Assembly (NCBI GenBank): GCA_963575745.1
Contig: CAUYUJ010000958.1
Coordinates: 297,501-361,500 of the forward strand
From: Prorocentrum cordatum
Taxonomy: Eukaryota; Sar; Dinophyceae; Prorocentrales; Prorocentraceae
Reading direction: 5' to 3'
Length of the DNA stretch: 64,000 bases
Shown piece after piece: positions 31,636-42,130 of the stretch (position 1 is the first letter of the stretch; each line of letters begins with the position of its first letter). The notes below the pieces were generated by a model. It was not told the origin of the DNA, did not search any database, and was given only the letters and a program-made list of their open reading frames with translations. Made by a program: the position numbers and the translations under genes.

Positions 31636-32290
31636 TTTGATGCATTTCTCTAAGGCGTCTACGGCGAGTCACCGCCGCCCCCTGCCTTGTTGAAACGCCC
31701 AATCGCCCAAACGTTGGGCCGAAGTCTGGCCAAGTTAATGTACTATGTGTTCCCCCAGCCGTAGTGGGAACCCCTTGGGGGGAACACTGGGAAGAGGAAG
31801 TGAAATGAGGAGCAGAGGGGCGCAGACGGAGGAGAAGAGGAGGCCTCCTGAAGCCCCTTCGCTGCCTCCTGTCTGCTTCCCACGAGCCTGTAGGGGGACT
31901 CTCAGGGGTCCCTTAGGGGCCTCCTGGGGCCTCTTGGGAATCTGTTGAGGGCCTCTGGGGGCCCCTGTGCTCTTGGCCTTTGAATGCCGTCTTGGGCCCG
32001 CTGTAGGGCGGTCTTCGAGGTCCCTGGGGCCGTCTTGGGGCCGTCTTGGGGGCCTCTTGGGCTGTCTTTTGGCCCTCGTGGGCCTTCTTGCGGGCCTCTT
32101 TGGGGCCTGTTGGACCTTCCTTGTGCGATCTTTGGGGCCTAAGGGCTCGTCTTGGAGTGTCGGGTACCCGAAGAGGCTAGAACGCCGAGCACAGTGAGTG
32201 AAACAACGCAATATACAGGGGTTGGGCTTCCAATCTACAGGGTTTGGGCTTCCTGGAGGTAGTCTTGGAGCCCTGTTAGGGGAGTCTAAG
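31382..32290. other. Intron sequence: TG run and CTTGGGGCC repeat
   Basis: (TG)n at about 31605-31635. Degenerate GGGGCCTCTTGGG repeats run at 31890-32170. No gene is seen; this is within the V-ATPase subunit a intron. Confidence 0.7.
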
Positions 32291-32537
32291 GGGACTCTTG
32301 GCCTTCAGAGGCCGTCTCCTGGGCCCAGACCTTGAGAGGCGCCGGCTGCAGCTGCTCGGCTCCGTCGGTGCGAGGAGCGACAGTCCACCCCAGAGTGCCA
32401 GACCTGAATGCACTGACTCCTGCACGGACAGCTCGGCACTTCTGCTCAACTAAGGACATGGTCGAAGCCGACCAACCTCTGCAGGATGCACCGCGCGCGG
32501 TGGAGGCCTCGAGGCCCTGCTGGATGACTGATCGCAC

Positions 32538-33900
32538 TCAGACTGCGCGCCGCTTCAACGCAGCCGCCTTCAACCATCTCCCTCTGGCGACGCGCATCCT
32601 CTTGTCACGAGTGATGTCCATCCGTCGCCCTTGTGGCTGGTAGTCCACGCCCAACCATCTTTCGTTCTCTGGGTACTTGAGCCTGAGCGTTCCATTCTTG
32701 GCTTGAGCTTGCTGGCCAGGCCATCGGAGCTGGCCCTTGGACAGCTTCATCGCCATGACGTGCTCTAGGAGCCGAGTGGTCATGGTGACGACCACTGGCA
32801 CGACTTTGTTCAGCTGCTTGTTTGTGCCGACGACGCGGATAGCAATGTCATCCGCACTTGTTGATATTAAGCTCTGCCCCCGGCCCCGCCTGCGCCAGGT
32901 CCAGGATCGGGTACAGTGCCACCTTCAAAACAAGTGTTGGCAACGTGCACATGGGATTGGCGACTGCCTGTCCCTTCCGCACCGCCCTCGGGAAGGCGAA
33001 TGACCCCAAAGACAGCGCCAGGACTCCCATTGGCACCTGCTGCAGCACACGAGGATACCGAATCACTTTCGAGGGAACGTATTCGTGTGCCTTCTCAGGC
33101 TTCATCAACGCCGTGACCGAGTGGAAGGGTGTATCCTGCAAGACTCATCATCTAGCATCGATCTCCACACCGCACGCTCGCTACTCCTGCCAGGTGCCGC
33201 CCAGTCGAAAGACCGCATGTGCTCTCCCTCCCATCCGCGAATGAGAGTCCCTCACCGCCGCCCAGATGCGTACAGGAGTGGTGAAGAGAGCGAGTGGCGT
33301 GCCGCCGTCCCCCTTCGCGACCAGGAGGAGGATCAGCATGCGGATCGCGGTGGGCCACGAGCACAGGACCTCGCACGCAGTGAGGATCCGGGCCAGGCAG
33401 CTCGGGCAGTCGTCGTTGAGCCATCCGAGGTGCCCGAAGTGCCGGCCGTCGATGCCAAGACCCGTCTTCCATTTGTAGCTGCTGCAGATGATCCGCAGCT
33501 GACTGGCGTCGATGTCGGGGAGTTGGCTTAAACTCCAAGCTTGCTTCCACTGGCCTATCTTGTGCATGTGACCTCCAGATCCAGGGCACTTGGCGGACAG
33601 CCTGTTGTACACGGTGACGGATCTGGCCCATGCCAGCTGGGCTTCCCGTGCGGTCGCCCTCTGCTTGCTGAGACACGTGACGAGGTCGATGATCCTCATT
33701 GTGGTGATGGTCCGCTCGCAGCCGCTTAGCACGTTCAGCGCGTCAAGGAGGGAGGGGCCCCAACCTCCTGTCTGATGCCAGTGGTTATTTTCACGAAGTG
33801 TCCGTCGCGTCCTCGAGGAGTTGTCGTCGCATTTCGACTTGGCAACTCTCCACCGCGAGGGAGAGACCATGTCTGGAGGCGGGGTCGACAGCCTCTCCAA
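32538..33900 (-). pseudogene. LINE reverse transcriptase, broken
   Basis: From the 5' side on the minus strand: WKTGLGIDGRHFGHLGWLND and ...CEVLCSWPTAIRMLILLLVAKGDGG then LALFTTPVRIWAAVR match the N-terminal RT blocks of dinoflagellate LINEs (GxGxDGWHPRH..., ...LIPKPDGG..RPIAL...RLW). After a break, EYVPSKVIRYPRVLQ...VPMGVLALSLGSFAFPRAVR continues the palm. The catalytic motif reads TSADDIAIRVVG at about 32853-32820, in a different frame from the preceding block (which stops after NINKCG). A following block is ENERWLGVDYQPQGRR. The Asp pair itself survives; the motif A Asp is not recognisable. Several frameshifts and stops make it a pseudogene. Confidence 0.8.
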
Positions 33901-34140
33901 GCTGGGCCTTGGGATGGCCTACGCTGTGTGATGTTCGCAACCTCAGCAGAGTGTCTTCCTTCTGCGGTGACTGCTGGCGCACCCACGACTCGCAATCCCT
34001 TGGCCTCCTGGGCCGCGGCAGAGATGCTCAGCCAGTCGGAGGGCTTGCCGTGCCCCTGTACTGCCACGATGGGGATCCCCTTCGCTGATAATTGCCTGAA
34101 CCTCCTCCCTCATGAACTCCCAGCACCCTGCTCCAGGACA
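33800..34140 (-). pseudogene. LINE endonuclease-like fragment
   Basis: CWEFMREEVQAIISEGDPHR, then in another frame VQGHGKPSDWLSISAAAQEA and KGLRVVGAPAVTAEGRHSAE, resemble the first third of the apurinic-endonuclease-like domain of dinoflagellate LINEs (QEHR...DW...A...G W..VG.PAV.TE.GR.SAGVAI). The central and C-terminal parts, with the catalytic GDFN and SDH-like motifs, are absent before RT sequence begins. This implies an internal deletion of several hundred bases. Confidence 0.6.
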
Positions 34141-34239
34141 GGGTGGCATCATGACCATACGGCGCCGTGCTCTAACTCCTCGCCTCCTCTCCGCGCCTAC
34201 GCCCCGCTGCAGCGGCAGCGAGACGACGCGATTCCCGCT

Positions 34240-35330
34240 CCCCAAGGCGTGCGAGAGCCCACGCGGGTCAAAGGGAGGAATCGTCTGCCACAGCCGCCGC
34301 CTGAGTGGCAGCCGCCCTCTGGGTGTATATCGAGCCCAGCACTTGCTTCTTGGCCGCGCGCTCCTGCTCGGGCACCCTCTGGAGGAGCTCGTCGATGAGC
34401 TCGTCCCTCTTCTTGGACTTGTCGTCCAGGTCGTCGCACGGCGGCACTGGCTGGCTCGCAGCTCCCACGGCGGCTGCTGCAGCAACCACAGTAGGCGCCC
34501 CAGGCGGTCCAGCGCCCGCCACAGGCGCCGCAGGGGCCTGCGCCGCGCCCTTGAGCTTCTGGACAAGCTCATTGAGCGCGGTGGTGATGGCCTCGGGCAC
34601 CTTGGCATCGCCAGCACCAGGCGCGGTTGTCGCTCCCTGCAGGTGCTTCTCGAGCCTCCGACGAGCTGTTGCACGGCCGCGGCGCGACAGTGCGGTGCCG
34701 CCTGCGGTGGCTGCTCCTCCTGCAGCCTCTTGGCCAGCGCGGTCCTCTCGGTCCACGGCCTCTCGTACTCCACAGCCAGGGTGGTCTTCAGCTGTTTGGC
34801 GGCCTACAGCTGCTCCTCCAAGTCGGGCAGCGTGACGCCGCGCTGTCGCTCCAATTTCTCTCTGAGGGTGGCCGTCGTGGTCTCGAGCTGCTGCAGTTGC
34901 TGCGAGACAGGCTTGGCAGCACGCCGTTCGGCCACCAGAGCCGCCCGTTCGGCGCGCTTGCGCTCGATCTCGTCGTCCAAGGAGGGGTTCGCGAGGGCCT
35001 CCAGGGTGCCGATGGCCTTGTCGAGCTTGGCGAGGGCGTCGTCTCCGCCGGCAGGCTGCCTGGTGAAGAGGCTGGCCCCCGCGCCGTGTCAGCCTGAAGC
35101 AGCGGCGCCGTCGCCGCCTGCGGGGCCGCCAGCGCCACGAGCAGCGCCGCGAGGGGCGCGAGGGCCGCCACCATCAGGCTTGCCCCCCTTTCCGCGCTTC
35201 TTGGGTGGCGGGGGGGCGCGGGCTTGCAAGGCGGCGCGCTTGAGGCCGAAACGGCCTTGTTGATGCATCTTCTCTTCCTCCACGCCGACGAAGGCGACTA
35301 CGACGTCATCGGGGACCACGACGACGGCGA
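34240..35330 (-). pseudogene. LINE N-terminal region, Ala-rich coiled coil
   Basis: Minus-strand frames show a basic start (MHQQGRFGLKRAALQARAPP and KKRGKGGKPDGGGPRAPRG), then a long charged region and DKSKKRDELIDELLQRVPEQ followed by ERAAKKQVLGSIYTQ. This type of Gly/Lys start followed by Ala/Leu/Glu coils is usual upstream of endonuclease and RT in these LINEs. I see no zinc knuckle. The reading changes frame at least twice. Confidence 0.5.
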
Positions 35331-35384
35331 TGTTGGCCACTTAGGAGACGGTCGCTACTTCGACTACGTTGACGACGGCGAATG

Positions 35385-35838
35385 TCTTCCTCCATCTCTT
35401 CCTGCTCCTCGTCCTCTCCCATCCTTTTCCCTCTCCTTCCTCGAGGAACCTCTGGAGCCTTCCGCTGGCGTCTCGAGACCTCAGAAGACCCCCCTCAGAG
35501 ACCCCACATTACACCTTCGAGCATCTCCACCTTTCCCCTCCCCTTCCCCCTACCCATCCTCCGCTTCCTCCGACTCCTCGTCCTCTTCCCCTTGCCCCTT
35601 CCCCTTCTCCGCTCTTCCATCCCACCCCAACGAAAGCGATACGGTCCCGACGACCACGACGACGATCAAGGTCACAGTCACGATCACGATCACGAAACCG
35701 AGGACGACGACGACCACGACGCAGACGACGACGCAGACGACGACGACGACCACGACGACGCAGACGACGCCGCCGCCGACGACAACGACGACGACGACGA
35801 TCACGACCGCGACCACGACCACGACCCCGACCACGACT

Positions 35839-35901
<63 letters not shown>

Positions 35902-35956
35902 ACGACGACGACGGCTACGACGACGACGACGACGACGACGACGACCCGCGCCGTAG
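35385..35956. repeat. Pyrimidine tract and GAC/GCCGAC microsatellite at the end of the intron
   Basis: C/T-rich sequence (35385-35635) is followed by ACGACG-type triplets with a CGACGC block (35835-35900). It ends in CGCGCCGTAG, the acceptor for the next V-ATPase exon. The splice site is thus directly abutted by a microsatellite. Confidence 0.9.
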
Positions 35957-36029
35957 CATCTGGGCGCTGTCCCTGGCGCATCAGCAGCTCTCCGCGGTCT
36001 TTTTCCAGAAGACGCTGCTGATGGGTCTG
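35957..36029 (+). CDS. ATP6V0A: V-type H+-ATPase subunit a, exon encoding (R)IWALSLAHQQLSAVFF
   Basis: 73 bp: one base that completes the essential Arg codon, then IWALSLAHQQLSAVFFQKTL plus LMGL. The acceptor is CGTAG at 35952-35956. The end at 36029 leaves phase 0 and a GC donor (GCGAGC), which joins SLPYPVNG of the next exon in frame. The order and spacing match the helix after the essential Arg in all subunit a proteins. An AG at 36034 would be another possible end, but only 36029 keeps both phase and a plausible donor. Confidence 0.92.
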
Positions 36030-38341
36030 GCGAGCCCTCCGCCCGCCGTCCTCGCCGCCGTCGTGGTCGTCGTGGTCGTCGTCGCCCTTGTCGGGGAGGA
36101 TGGAGGTGACGGAATACAGTCAACCCGCATAGTAAGGATGGGCAATCTTCCCAAGGGTACCCTTGCATCCCCGCCTCCTCGACCATCCTCGGCCACTTCC
36201 GTTGGCCGCGCCCTGGTCGAGAAGCTTCGAAATGGGTTCCCAAGGCCCTTGCATCCTCATCGCGCATCCTTACTTTACGAGTTGACGGTAGCAGGGGGAG
36301 GAGGTCTGTCGAGAGGTGGGGAGCGTGGGGAGGGAGGGGGAGGAAGGGATAGACGGGGGGGTCGTGAGAGGTTCTGGCGTTTCGTTTGGGTGGGGCGGGG
36401 ATGGGGTGGGCGGCGGGGAGGCGTCGCCCCGCCCAACGGCCTGCACGCCTCCTCGCAGGGGGGATGGTGGGCCGATGCGCTTTGACATGCTTTGGGCCTC
36501 CAGGAGACGCCCCTTCTCCGCGGCTGGATCCGCCTCGACCTCGTGACCAGGACGCAATCCGGGGCAAGTCTTTGCCGCCAGGGCGTCGCAACACAAGAGC
36601 AGCGGCCAGCTTCTCGTTGGGTGTCTGCCCGTGGGGATCGCGCTTGCTCCCAGGGCCCGTGGGAAAACTGCCCGGCACGAGACACAATAGTTCGGGGGGT
36701 CCATGCCGTGAGCGAGCATAGGGCGCCGCCGCGTCGTGCGCTTACGAGGACGTCCGTGGTGAGACGGCCGCCGGCTCACCATACGATGCCGTGTCAGCAA
36801 CTCGCCGACTCTCATCAGGGGGTGGCCATCTTGGCGCGAGCCACCGTGGTCAGGCAGGACTAGCGTCACCCAGGGCGAAGCAGACGGGTTCAGCGCAGGC
36901 ACGGTGGCGGGTGTGGGTAGGTGTGGGAAGCCTTTCTGGGTTGCTGGTTGTTCGCGAGGCGTCGGGATCGACAGATATGACCGCAGAGTCTGACGGGTCA
37001 GCGAGACGATTTGAGTTTCTTTCTGGCATGAGAGATCCGTGTTGTAACGGTTCTACAAAGCCTCGTGCTGTCTCCGTACGTAGGTATTTCCATCTTTCCT
37101 TTTGACTCCTCCTGCCTCCTTCCTATTGTTTCTTTTCCCTCCATCCTTCCATCCCTTGTCTCTGCGTGCCTCTTTTTGTTTGTCTCTCTCCCCCTCCCAC
37201 TTCCCTCCCCTCTCGCTCCTCGCTCTTCGCCGCTCTGTTCTCTATGCTCCCTCGTCGCTCCTCGCTCCTCCCGCCTCCCTGCTTCCTTCGCCTCCCCCCT
37301 TCGGTTGCACGGTGGCACGGTTGCACGCTTGAGTCCCAAGTCCATTCTATGAGCAGAGAAGGACAAAAAAGGGGAGAGCGCCCCCAAGGGTTAGAGCATC
37401 GCCTAGGGGGAAGAAGGAAGGCCGAGAGGAGGGAGGACAAGAAGAAGGATACTAGGCGCCACCGAAACCCTAAGTCCCAGCCCAATCCCCAGGCCTCCTG
37501 GCGGACAGCTTCTGCCTCGGGAAGTGTGGGGTGTGGGAACCCTTACTCTGATTTTCCCACTCTACCCACTCGTCCTGACTGACCAGGGGCTCGAGATGTA
37601 ATTACGGGTTCGGGTATGCCGTCACAACAAGGGGCCTACACCAGACGAGGCGGGATGGCGACAGCGAGTGCCGTCTCGGCACGTCGCCGCCATCGCCTTC
37701 GTCGTTGGTGTCGCCCCTTCTCCACCTTCTCTCTCCACCCCCTGCCTCCACCCCAACACGTCTCCAGAGGGACTGGCCGACACCAAAGCACGGGAGGTAG
37801 ACGAGCGAAGAGGGGGGAGGATCCACCGGGCACGAAGGAAGTGGGTGCTTCGAAGTCCCCAGAGACTCCAGGGAGCCGGCGTCCGCCCACCAGACCAGTG
37901 GCCATGGGCGGCTGGATGCCCCGCGCCGCCATCCCGTCATCGAGACAAATCGACGAGGGGCGACAGCGAGTGCCTTCTCGGCACGTCGTCGCCGTCGCCG
38001 TCGTCATCGTCGTTGTCGCCCTATCCCCACCGACCACCCCTTCTTCCCACCCTTACCCCCCCACCCCCAAAACATCTCCAGAGGGCTTTTTGCCAACGCC
38101 ACAGCACGTGAGGTGGAGGAGCGAGGATGCGGGGAGCGAGGGTAGGACGAGGAGGACAAGGGACCCTCAACAGCTACAGAAGCCAAGATGGTTCTTAGAA
38201 GTGCACACAAGCCGCACAACACCACGCACCTAATACTTGAAGCAGTCTTCCAACTCCGCCTCCCCCTCTTCCCCTTCTGCTGCTCCTCCTCCTCCTCATC
38301 CTCTTCCTTCTCCTCCCTGCACCTGTGCGCCTCCCGCGCAG
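36030..38341. other. V-ATPase intron: GC-rich, pyrimidine blocks and a 200-bp direct duplication
   Basis: Near-identical segments occur at about 37652-37850 and 37963-38165 (shared GCGACAGCGAGTGCC, TCTCGGCACGTCG, CTCCAGAGGG and CACGNGAGGT blocks), offset about 310 bp. C/T-rich stretches lie at 37100-37290 and 38240-38330. No other protein family is recognised; open frames at 36270-36900 on the minus strand look compositional. Confidence 0.7.
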
Positions 38342-38411
38342 TCGCTGCCGTACCCGGTCAACGGCATCGCGCTCTACATCCTCTTCACGATCTGGTTTGC
38401 GGTTACGCTGG
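38342..38411 (+). CDS. ATP6V0A: V-type H+-ATPase subunit a, exon encoding SLPYPVNGIALYILFTIWFA
   Basis: 70 bp, phase 0 at the start: SLPYPVNGIALYILFTIWFA VTL plus one base. A pyrimidine tract and CGCAG at 38337-38341 form the acceptor. The donor is GT (GTGCGA at 38412). The hydrophobic run is the last-but-one transmembrane helix of subunit a, and the leftover G joins GT of the next exon to give Gly. Confidence 0.9.
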
Positions 38412-39318
38412 GTGCGACCCAGCTCTGCAGAGTGGGGCCGTCCATGAGGGCGAAGAGATCAGGGGTGGATGTGGAGAGGAAGGAAGGGGGGATGGATGAA
38501 GGGAGGGTAGAGAAGAGATGATCGCCCGAACAGCACAATGGCAACGCGTATGTAATCAACAGGGCATGAGGGGCAGGAGTCAGTGATACATTGGGCAGGG
38601 ATGTTGATCCTGATTACGATGATGGTGGTGGTGATGGTGATGGTGGCAGGTGGAGGAGGAGGAGGAGGAGGAGGAGGAGGAGGAGGAGGAGGAGGAGGAG
38701 GAGGAGGAGGAGGAGGAGGAGGAGGAGGAGGAGTTGGTGGAGGAGGAGGAGGAGGAGGAGCAGTCTAGATTGGCCACTCAGTAGGGCACCTCATTGGACC
38801 AGGCCCCCTAGTTAGGCAATAGGCAGGAGGAGGAGGAAGAGGAAGAGGAAAAGGACGAGGAGGAGGACGAGGATGACGAGGAAGGACGAGGAGAAGTATG
38901 TACAGGAAAACGGCGGGAGGAGGAGGAGGAGGAGGAGGAGGAGGAGGAGGAGGAGGAGGAGGAGGAGGAGGAGGAGGAGGTAGAGGAGGAGCTGGAGGAG
39001 GACGATGAGGACTGAGACATGACGAGTGTGATGCATTCAGGGTGGGTCGCAAGCACCAAACACGTCTATGTGAGCATCTTTGCGAGCCAGGCAACTGTTT
39101 GGGAACAGCTCCCAAAGCCCAGCCGCGTCGAGAACTCGTGCATCGCCAGCGGCTGCTCGGGGCGCAAAGCGGACACCCGATGATCCACCTTGATCCTGCT
39201 TGTTTTCTGTGCTCGGGCAACAAGGAGCCCAGAACAGGTTCGGCGGATACTGGGATGATGGCGGGAGCTGCGCGACGGCAGCGGCCCCGAGGGAACGGGC
39301 GGGCGCCACCGCCGCAAG
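38412..39318. other. V-ATPase intron with GGA microsatellites
   Basis: GGA runs lie at 38652-38760 and 38820-39005, interrupted by a short unique stretch. Nothing recognisable lies in 39010-39318 apart from the acceptor of the next exon. Confidence 0.85.
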
Positions 39319-39377
39319 GTGTGCTGCTGGGGATGGACGTCCTGGAGTGCTTCCTGCACACGCTGCGCCTGCACTGG
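39319..39377 (+). CDS. ATP6V0A: V-type H+-ATPase subunit a, exon encoding VLLGMDVLECFLHTLRLHW
   Basis: 59 bp: GT completing Gly, then VLLGMDVLECFLHTLRLHW. The LECFLHTLRLHW block is diagnostic of the C-terminal end of subunit a, where it is normally followed by VEFQNKFY and a short tail. The acceptor is CGCAAG at 39318. The donor is GC (GCGCGC at 39378). The final exon was not found in the window and must lie beyond the retroelement E2 or further on. The four exons total 276 bp spread over 8.1 kb. Confidence 0.92.
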
Positions 39378-39507
39378 GCGCGCCCCCACCTGCGCCGTCG
39401 GCCGCGCGCTCGCTGCTGCTGCCGCTGCTCGTCTGTGTCGTCGTCACCTCCGGCACGCCTTCGCGGCCGCCGTCGTCGCGGTCGTTGTCGTTGTCGTCGT
39501 CGCGGTT

Positions 39508-39541
<34 letters not shown>

Positions 39542-40690
39542 GATTCGTCGTCTTCCTTTTTTCTCCTTTTAATCCTCCTTCACTCCTCCTGTCCCCCGTC
39601 CTCATCCGTCCTCTCCCTCTAACACAACGAGGCTTGGTGGTACCACTGCAAGCGCTGCAGGGCGGCCCTCCACACACCGCCTGTTGTTGGTGCTGGTACT
39701 CGCGATGCTGGCAGTGTTCGACGGGTTTCGAGCGTGGAGGGAGGCAGCAACCTGGTGCCTTGGTATGGGTGCAGGCAGCCATCCCCTCAACGGGCAGACT
39801 CGAGGCCATCGCGAACCTCGAGGCTCACGCGAACCCAGAGGCGGGCGAGGTGGGCGCAGCGCTCGGCTCGCGCTGGGCAGGGACGACGAACTCCTTCCAC
39901 CCGCACTGCACCCCGGGGAAGCCAAACTGTTGCAGCTGGTGAAGTGCATCGCTTCCGCGGCTGCCGTCGGCCGCGGGGGCCTAGGCCGCTGTGGGCCGCG
40001 CAGTCGCGGTTGGGTTCCCTGGGCCTCCCCTCGACGTCCTCAACCTCGACCTCGCGGCGTGGAACTTGTTGCGGGTGGCTGCTGGAGTCAACGCTCTGGC
40101 GAACCTGGGGGGAGGCCGCTGCTGGTGGGGCGATCGTGGCCGGCCCCGCCGCGTGCGCCGCCGGCGTTGCCGGACCCCCCGCTGTTCCCGCCGTGACACG
40201 CGCCTGGCGGCGCCGGGCCTGCCGCCGCCCCCGCCGCTCCGGGGCGGCCCCAGCGGCTGCCGCGCCAGGCGCGCTTGGCGCGGCCCCAGCCGCGGCGGCG
40301 GTGCCGATGCCGCCCGTTGCCGTTGGCGCGGGGCCCAGGCCGCTGGCGCAGGCGTGGCTCCGCCTGACCCTCGTGTGCTCGTGGCCAGCTTCGACATGCT
40401 CGGTAAGCGACGCGTGGAGTTCCGTGATGGCGTGTTGCGCTTGGCTTGGTCGGGCACCTTGGGCCAGTTTGGAGGGTGTCTGGGTCCAGGTCTTGTCTAT
40501 GGGTCTGTCGCTTCGTTTGCGAGAGCGGCGGCACGCCTCTCGGGACGCACGCGCTGTTCAAGACGATTTTACGCCGCGTGGATATAACCATGATCGGAGT
40601 GAGGACGCTGACGCTGACGATGATGAGGATAACCATGATCGGAATATCTTCCTCGGGAACCGACACTCCAGGGGCAACGTGCGCGTCTGC
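39378..40690. other. GTC microsatellite, then unassigned GC-rich sequence
   Basis: (GTC/GTT)n at 39430-39545. The rest is GC-rich with long but unconvincing open frames on both strands. A C-terminal V-ATPase exon was sought here without success. Confidence 0.6.
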
Positions 40691-41189
40691 ACACAGCTCC
40701 AGTCCTACCTGGCCGCGGAGCTGTCGAAGGGGATGCAGTGCTGGCAAAGGAGTTCCGCGCTGCCTGCGCTGGCATGTTGGCCGCCCAGGGCGCCGTCGTG
40801 CTGTGTGATGTGCGCGGCAGTTTCGGTTCCAGCTCCTTCGCCAGTCTCAGCGCGGGACAGCGTTGGGCCCTGGTGCGCGTTCGCCGCAGTCATCGGCGCG
40901 TTGGACCCCCTCCTTCAGATCTCTATGCCGGCCAGGGAGGCATCGGCGCGCTCCTGTCCGGCGCGCGCGGCGGGCCCGTCGCTTCTTGTGACGGCGACGA
41001 GATCGCCTCTTGGCCGTCCGCGCCCAGCAAGCCCGTGTCCCTGACCGACCTGCTCGGCGACCTGGACGCCTCGTGGCTCGGGGGGTCGAGCGAGCGCGCG
41101 TTGCCGCGAGCCCCCCGGGCCGCCTGCTGAGGCCTGCCCCCGGGGCGCATGCGTCGACTTGGTGTTGAAGCAGAATGCGCGTGAGTACG

Positions 41190-42130
41190 CTACCTTCTGA
41201 GAAGCTTGGCGTCGCGGCGCGGTGACTTGGAAGCGCAGCCGCGGCGGAGACCTCGGACTGTTTCTCGTGGGGCGCAATGGGCGGCCAGCTGAGGATCATC
41301 TGGCGCGCGATTTATCAAGTGCGGTTTCTTGCTGGCACCGCCCGCGCGTTTGCCGGCTGCCGCCGGCCGATTCTGCTTTCGGATCGCTGGATGTTGATCA
41401 GAAAGTGTTCATCGCATCATGAAGCTTCGAGGCGGCCTTCTACCGCGCGTTGGCGGCGCCAGAGGTGGGGCCGTTTTCGTTGCCGAGCCTTTGTGTGTGG
41501 CTGGTGCTCAGCTGCGGCGTCGCTGGGATCCTGGCGGGCGCCGACGAGCCGCTCTCGCCTTGCCTTCGCGCCCCGCCAATGGGCTTCTCGTGGGCCCTGC
41601 GCTCGTGTCAGGGCTTTCTTCGCCGAGGCCTCAGCCGAGGTGGTTCCCCGCCCAGCGGCCTCGTCGCGGGCGGGCAGGCCGGGCGGCGGGCGCCGCGCGC
41701 GGCGGGCTACGCCGACGACTTCTTCGTCCTCCAGGCCGACGCCGCCATGGCGGGCCAGCGCTGAGATGCGACGTAGGGGCAGTTCGAAGAGTAGGGCCTC
41801 GTCGTCCACGACCGCGAGGCCGCCTGCCACGTTGCCGAGTTTCGAGTTCGGAGCGCGGGCGTTTCCTGGCCGCTCGCCCGCAAAGCCCACTGCGGCTGAG
41901 GCCCGCGATCGAGGTGCTGCCCCGTGCCAGCAAGTGCAGCATCCCGCTCGTGGAATTCCTGCTCGGGCACGCGGCGTCGGTTTCGCTGCTCCGACGGGGC
42001 GCGCCGCGTCTGATGCAGACCTCTGGCGCCCTCGCAGCCGAGGCGGGGCCGCGGCCCATCGTGTTGGGGCAGGCCGTGCGGCGCGAGCTGTCGCGGATGA
42101 GGTGCCTCTTGCCGCTGCTTCGGGCGGGCG
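41190..42130 (+). pseudogene. E2 reverse transcriptase, broken
   Basis: Several frames together give a recognisable RT: REYATF, then GNGRP/GGQLRIIW (K-x-G-x-LR block), FGSLDVDQKVFIAS, a stop, SFEAAFYRALAAPEVGPFSL (motif A, with the catalytic Asp lost just at the stop), RAPPMGFSWALRSCQGFLRR (motif B), GYADDFFVLQADAA (motif C with both Asp, at about 41706-41745), GLVVHDREAACHVAEF, and ASKCSIPLVEFLLGHAASVS of the connection. At least four frame changes occur. Motif order and spacing are as in E1. Confidence 0.8.

Larger units (their letters stand above)
32290..35330 (-). mobile_element. Decayed LINE (non-LTR retrotransposon) inside the V-ATPase intron
   Basis: Read on the minus strand, the order is an N-terminal Ala/Pro/Lys-rich region with coiled-coil character (35330 down to about 34240), part of an endonuclease-like domain (34140-33800), and a reverse transcriptase (33900-32540). 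Stops and frameshifts separate the parts. It lies antisense to the host gene, between exons at 31308 and 35957. No poly-A tail or target duplication was found. Confidence 0.8.

Noticed and set aside
38583-38815. Gly-rich and Arg-rich frames at 38.6 kb
   Set aside because: Pure GGA microsatellite within the V-ATPase intron.
40411-40440. GTGGAGTTCCGTGATGG as the last V-ATPase exon (VEF...)
   Set aside because: No AG acceptor precedes it, and the following residues (RDGVLRLAW) do not match the NKFY-type tail.
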